The notes under the pieces are model-generated. The model was not told where the DNA came from. It saw only the letters and a list, made by a program, of their open reading frames with translations, and made no database searches. The position numbers were made by a program, and so were the translations under genes. Of a stretch of 64,000 nt of DNA, positions 60,929 to 64,000 are shown in pieces (within the stretch, counting starts at the first letter, position 1; every line of letters starts with the position of its first letter). This stretch comes from Roseomonas populi (lineage in GTDB: Bacteria > Pseudomonadota > Alphaproteobacteria > Acetobacterales > Acetobacteraceae), in NCBI RefSeq assembly GCF_024594815.1, contig NZ_JANJOU010000004.1, positions 62,001 through 126,000 on the forward strand, read 5' to 3'.

Positions 60929-62071
60929 TCAGGCCGGGGTTGGGGCGCGCCCGTCGATCAGCCCTTCCTTCTTCATCTCCGCCCAGAAGCCGGCAGGAAT
61001 GGTGGTGCGGAAGGCCTGCGCGTTCTGGCGCGGCTGCTCCGGCGTGCTGGCACCGGGGATGAAGCAGGAGACCACGGGGCTGGCGTTGAGGAAGTGCAGC
61101 GCCGCCACGCGCAGGTCCACGCCGTGGTTGCGCGCCACGTGCTCCATCCTCTCCCGCTTCTCCGTCATCGCCGCGGGGATGCTGGGGCCGTAGTTGAAGC
61201 GGTTCTTGCCCGCCAGGAAGCCGCCGTTCAGCGGCGCGCCGACCATGATGGAGGCGCCCTTGGCCTGGATGGCGGGGATGATGCCGTCCAGCGCCTTGGA
61301 ATGGTCGGCCAGCGAGTACTGGGTGGCGGCGAGGAAGATGTCGGGCTCGGCCACTTCCAGCGCGGCCATGATCGGCTCTGGGTCGTTCACGCCCATGCCC
61401 CAGGCCTTGATGATCCCCTCCTCCTTCATCTTCGCCAGTGCCGGGAAGGCGCCGCGGCGGGCGATCTCGAACTGGGCGCGCCAGTCCTTGTCCGGGATGT
61501 CGGAGGTGCTGGGCGAGAGGTCGTGCACGAAGACGATGTCGATGCGCGACAGGCCCATGCGCTGCAGGCTGTCCTCGATGGAGCGGCGCGTGCCGTCGGC
61601 CGTGTAGTCGAAGACGTGGCGGAAGGGCGGGGCATCGGCCCAGTTGGCCACGCGGCGCAGGCCCAGCTCGCGGTCCGGGTTCAGCAGGCGGCCGACCTTG
61701 GTGGAGAGGACGAACTCATCGCGCGGCTTGCTGCTGAGGACCTGGCCCATGCGGCGCTCGCCCCGGCCCAGCGTGTACCAGGGGGAAGTGTCGTAGAGGC
61801 GGATGCCGGAATCCCAGGCGGCGTTCATCACCTCGATGGCGGTCTCGTCGGAGACGACCTTGCCGAAGCCGTTGGAGAGGGGCTGGCCGCCGAGGCCCAG
61901 GCGGTGCGGCGGGCGCCAGCGGTCGCCCTGGCGGGGGCCGTTCATGGGCAGGCCGCTGCTCGTGGTGCTGCCAGAGGGGGTGCTGCCAGAGGTGGTCTGG
62001 GAGGCCAGCACGTGCGGGGCGAGCAGGGCGCCGATCGTGGCGGCGGAGAGAAGGCTGCGTCGGGCGGTCAC
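60929..62071 (-). CDS. exported aldo/keto reductase
   Basis: A 380-residue aldo/keto reductase of the D-threo-aldose/pyridoxal dehydrogenase type. Catalytic residues are Asp and Tyr in LYDTSPWYTLG, Lys in VLSTKVGRL and His in FVHDLSP. A signal-like N-terminus (TARRSLLSAATIGALLAPHVLA) precedes a Ser/Thr/Gly-rich linker. Export is unusual, because the NADP cofactor is not normally periplasmic. The start is GTG 62071 with AGGAG upstream. It diverges from the GH15 gene. Confidence 0.9.
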   Translation of the reverse strand: MTARRSLLSAATIGALLAPHVLASQTTSGSTPSGSTTSSGLPMNGPRQGDRWRPPHRLGLGGQPLSNGFGKVVSDETAIEVMNAAWDSGIRLYDTSPWYTLGRGERRMGQVLSSKPRDEFVLSTKVGRLLNPDRELGLRRVANWADAPPFRHVFDYTADGTRRSIEDSLQRMGLSRIDIVFVHDLSPSTSDIPDKDWRAQFEIARRGAFPALAKMKEEGIIKAWGMGVNDPEPIMAALEVAEPDIFLAATQYSLADHSKALDGIIPAIQAKGASIMVGAPLNGGFLAGKNRFNYGPSIPAAMTEKRERMEHVARNHGVDLRVAALHFLNASPVVSCFIPGASTPEQPRQNAQAFRTTIPAGFWAEMKKEGLIDGRAPTPA

Positions 62072-62495
62072 GGGGTGACTCCTGAAGGGTGGGGTCGCTC
62101 CGGGCGCTGGCTTCCGCCGCGCCCGCTGTCCAACTCGTGCCGTGGCCAGGGGTTGGGGGCGCCATTTAGTTTCGGATCACCTATGGCCCCATGGATGGGC
62201 GTGCAGGCGGCGCGGCGGAAATGTAGCTTTTCCAAATAGATCGGCTTCGCCCGCGCGTGATCCGGGCGCCTGGGACGGCGGGGTTCCCGGGCTTCGCTGA
62301 ATTGCTAAGAAATGTCACGGATTTCATTTTCGCTCGAAGCAGCTTCCCGCCTGGCCGCCATTTCCCCTCGCGGAAGTGGCGGCCAGGCGGTGCGCGGGGC
62401 CAACGGGATCGCGCCTTCACGAGCGCGCGGTGCCCGATGCGCCCGTGCCGATCCGCCACATCTTGCGTTGGTGCCGCAGGAGGTCCGCCCCGCCT
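62072..62495. other. 424-bp divergent gap with long hairpin
   Basis: This gap lies between the minus-strand aldo/keto reductase and the plus-strand GH15 gene, so it should hold both promoters. A less GC-rich part spans about 62215-62340. The only strong structure is the hairpin at 62347-62390. No small gene is convincing. Confidence 0.6.
62347..62390. repeat. long inverted repeat able to form a 19-bp stem
   Basis: CCGCCTGGCCGCCA (62347-62360) pairs perfectly with TGGCGGCCAGGCGG (62377-62390). Inside, TTTCC and GGAAG continue the stem with one wobble, leaving a 6-nt loop. It lies 105 bp before the GH15 start. It might be a mobile-repeat unit or a transcript leader structure. Confidence 0.75.
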
Positions 62496-64000
62496 ATGTC
62501 CCCCCCTATCGCCGACTACGCCATGATCGGCGACACGCACTCCAATGCCCTCATCGCGCGTGACGGCTCCATCGACTGGCTCTGCTGGCCGCGGCACGAC
62601 AGCCCCGCCCTGTTCCTGCGCCTGCTGGACGAGAGGAAGGGCGGGTCCTGCACGATCGGGTTCAAGCGGCTGATCGGCACCGCCCGCCGCTACCTGCCCG
62701 GCACGAACATCCTGGAGACGGTCTTCACCACGGCCACGGGGCGCGCGGTGCTGACGGACTTCATGCCGCTCTCCCGGCCGGAGGAGATTCCGCCGGAGGG
62801 GCCGGACGGGATCGCGGAAGGGCGGGTGATCCGCATCCTGCGTTGCGAGGAAGGGCGGGTGTCCGGCCGCTTCCTCGTACGGCCTACCTTCGACTACGCG
62901 CGCCGCCCTTGCGCGCCCGCGTTGCAGCCGGACGGCACCGCCCTGTTCGAGGCGGGGGAGCAGCGCCTGTGTGCGGCCGCCCTGCCTGGAGGGCTGGTGT
63001 TAGAGGGCGAGGTCGTCTCGGCGGGTTTTGACCTGGGGCTGGGAGAGGGCATGGCGCTCGTGCTCTCCGGCGGGGAGGACGGGCGGACGGTGCCCCCGGT
63101 GCGGTTCGAGGAGGCCGAGGAGCGGCTGGCGGCCACGCGACACTACTGGGAGGAGTGGAGCGCGTGCTGCACCTATGCGGGCGGCTACCGGGAGGCGGTG
63201 CTGCGCTCCGTCCTGTTGCTGAAGCTGCTGACCTACTCGCCCACGGGGGCGATCATCGCGGCGCCGACGCTGGGTCTGCCGGAGGCCGTGCCGGGGAACC
63301 GCAACTACGATTACCGCTACGCCTGGCTGCGGGACGCCAGCTTCACCGTCACCTCCTTCGTCATGCTGGGCTACGTGCGGGAGGCGGCGGAGTACCTGCG
63401 CTTCCTGCGGCTGGCCGATCCCAGCCACGGCAAGAACCTCAGGCTGATGTACGCCATCGATGGCGGGCCGCCGGCGGAGGAGGCGTATTTGGAGCACCTT
63501 TCGGGCTGGCGGGGCGTGGGGCCCGTCCGGATCGGCAACGGCGCTGCCGACCAGAGCCAGTACGACATCTACGGCGAGCAGCTGCTGGCGCTGGAGACCT
63601 TCCTGGAGGCGGTGGACTACGATCCGCCGCAGAAGACGAACGACCGCCTGCCGGAGGGGCTGACGAACCTGGCCGCCTCCGCCATGGCCGCGCGCGACAA
63701 GGAGGACCACGGCATCTGGGAGCCGCGAACGCCGAAGCGGCAGATGTTCCACACCAAGGCGCTGATCTGGGTGGCGCTGAACAGGGCGGCGAGGATGGCC
63801 CGGCGGATCGGCCGGATCGAGGAGGGGCAGATCCGGGAGTGGGAGCGCGTGGCGGAGGAGGTGCGGGCGGAGTACCACGAGCGGGGATGGAACCCTGCGC
63901 GCGGGGCCTTCACCCAGTCCTACGGCTCCGACCTGCTGGACGCGGCGGTGCTGCGGACTGTGCTGTTCGGCGCGATCGAGCCGCACGACCCGCGCCTGGT
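62496..64000 (+). CDS. glycoside hydrolase family 15 (glucoamylase/trehalase-like), 3' truncated
   Basis: The first 501 codons of a protein that runs off the right edge. The N-terminal beta domain begins DYAMIGDTHSNALIARDGSIDWLCWPR, the standard start of bacterial GH15 proteins. The (alpha/alpha)6 barrel shows NRNYDYRYAWLRDASFT, the family substrate-binding segment with a catalytic acid, and later QSQYDIYGEQLLALE. These enzymes cut alpha-glucosidic bonds or trehalose. No signal peptide is seen, so it is probably cytosolic. The ATG at 62496 follows AGGAGG with an 11-base spacer. The truncation is only the window edge. Confidence 0.92.
   Translation, partial: MSPPIADYAMIGDTHSNALIARDGSIDWLCWPRHDSPALFLRLLDERKGGSCTIGFKRLIGTARRYLPGTNILETVFTTATGRAVLTDFMPLSRPEEIPPEGPDGIAEGRVIRILRCEEGRVSGRFLVRPTFDYARRPCAPALQPDGTALFEAGEQRLCAAALPGGLVLEGEVVSAGFDLGLGEGMALVLSGGEDGRTVPPVRFEEAEERLAATRHYWEEWSACCTYAGGYREAVLRSVLLLKLLTYSPTGAIIAAPTLGLPEAVPGNRNYDYRYAWLRDASFTVTSFVMLGYVREAAEYLRFLRLADPSHGKNLRLMYAIDGGPPAEEAYLEHLSGWRGVGPVRIGNGAADQSQYDIYGEQLLALETFLEAVDYDPPQKTNDRLPEGLTNLAASAMAARDKEDHGIWEPRTPKRQMFHTKALIWVALNRAARMARRIGRIEEGQIREWERVAEEVRAEYHERGWNPARGAFTQSYGSDLLDAAVLRTVLFGAIEPHDPRL

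Overview
The window is very GC-rich DNA with tightly packed genes, short intergenic gaps and many 4-bp start/stop overlaps. The gene families point to an alphaproteobacterium, most likely Acetobacteraceae of the Roseomonas type: tripartite-tricarboxylate (Bug) binding proteins, a TRAP-like fragment, cyanase, allophanate hydrolase, a CYP116B-like P450 and glucoamylase-like GH15. That placement is an inference from composition and gene content; there is no rRNA gene to confirm it.

Layout. 0-9.4 kb is mixed metabolism: a possible TRAP binding-protein tail, glutathionyl-hydroquinone reductase, cyanase coupled to an exported trypsin-like protease, a NIPSNAP protein, an SDR enzyme fused to a membrane anchor and 11-residue helical repeats, a nuclease-fold/phospholipase D operon, and allophanate hydrolase. 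9.5-27.4 kb is an exopolysaccharide or capsule locus. It holds a nucleotide-sugar dehydrogenase, an OmpA-like lipoprotein, a CapD-type dehydratase, two family 4 glycosyltransferases (one with a 460-residue Pro/Ala tail), WecB, a DegT-type aminotransferase, an initiating sugar-phosphate transferase, an O-antigen ligase/polymerase-like protein, a Wzz-like protein, a heparinase-fold lyase and a divergent Wza-like exporter. No Wzx flippase is visible. 27.5-34.2 kb holds a 48-residue membrane protein, an aminotransferase, a Tat-exported hydrolase, a PurD-like ATP-grasp protein, an ABC exporter and a metallophosphoesterase.

34.4-45.1 kb starts with a DUF6502/DUF5666 pair divergent from a minimal HWE-type histidine kinase; two matching 17-bp palindromes lie in the shared promoter. 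Dihydropyrimidinase and another glycosyltransferase follow. Then comes rsmB, flanked by two small exported proteins with the same C-terminal tail and by an array of six 21-bp hairpin units. A DMT transporter, folD, a YggT protein and tRNA-Ala(CGC) close the region.

45.2-57.3 kb has a UGT-like glycosyltransferase next to the tRNA, then an aromatic-catabolism block: a cupin, an FAD monooxygenase of 3-hydroxybenzoate 6-hydroxylase type, gentisate 1,2-dioxygenase, an IclR regulator, a self-sufficient P450-reductase fusion and a Bug binding protein. A broken phytanoyl-CoA-dioxygenase-like gene, an OmpW-like porin and a second Bug protein follow. 57.4-64 kb has formate-tetrahydrofolate ligase, an AraC regulator, a gene-poor stretch, an exported aldo/keto reductase and the start of a GH15 enzyme.

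Two long poly-G/poly-C tracts (34.75-34.90 and 54.28-54.37 kb) look like sequencing or assembly artefacts and damage the genes they touch. The strongest candidates for something undescribed are the paired small secreted proteins around rsmB, the palindrome-controlled DUF6502/DUF5666/HWE-kinase locus, the SDR-repeat fusion, and two genes that seem to start at CTG in a CTGA overlap.
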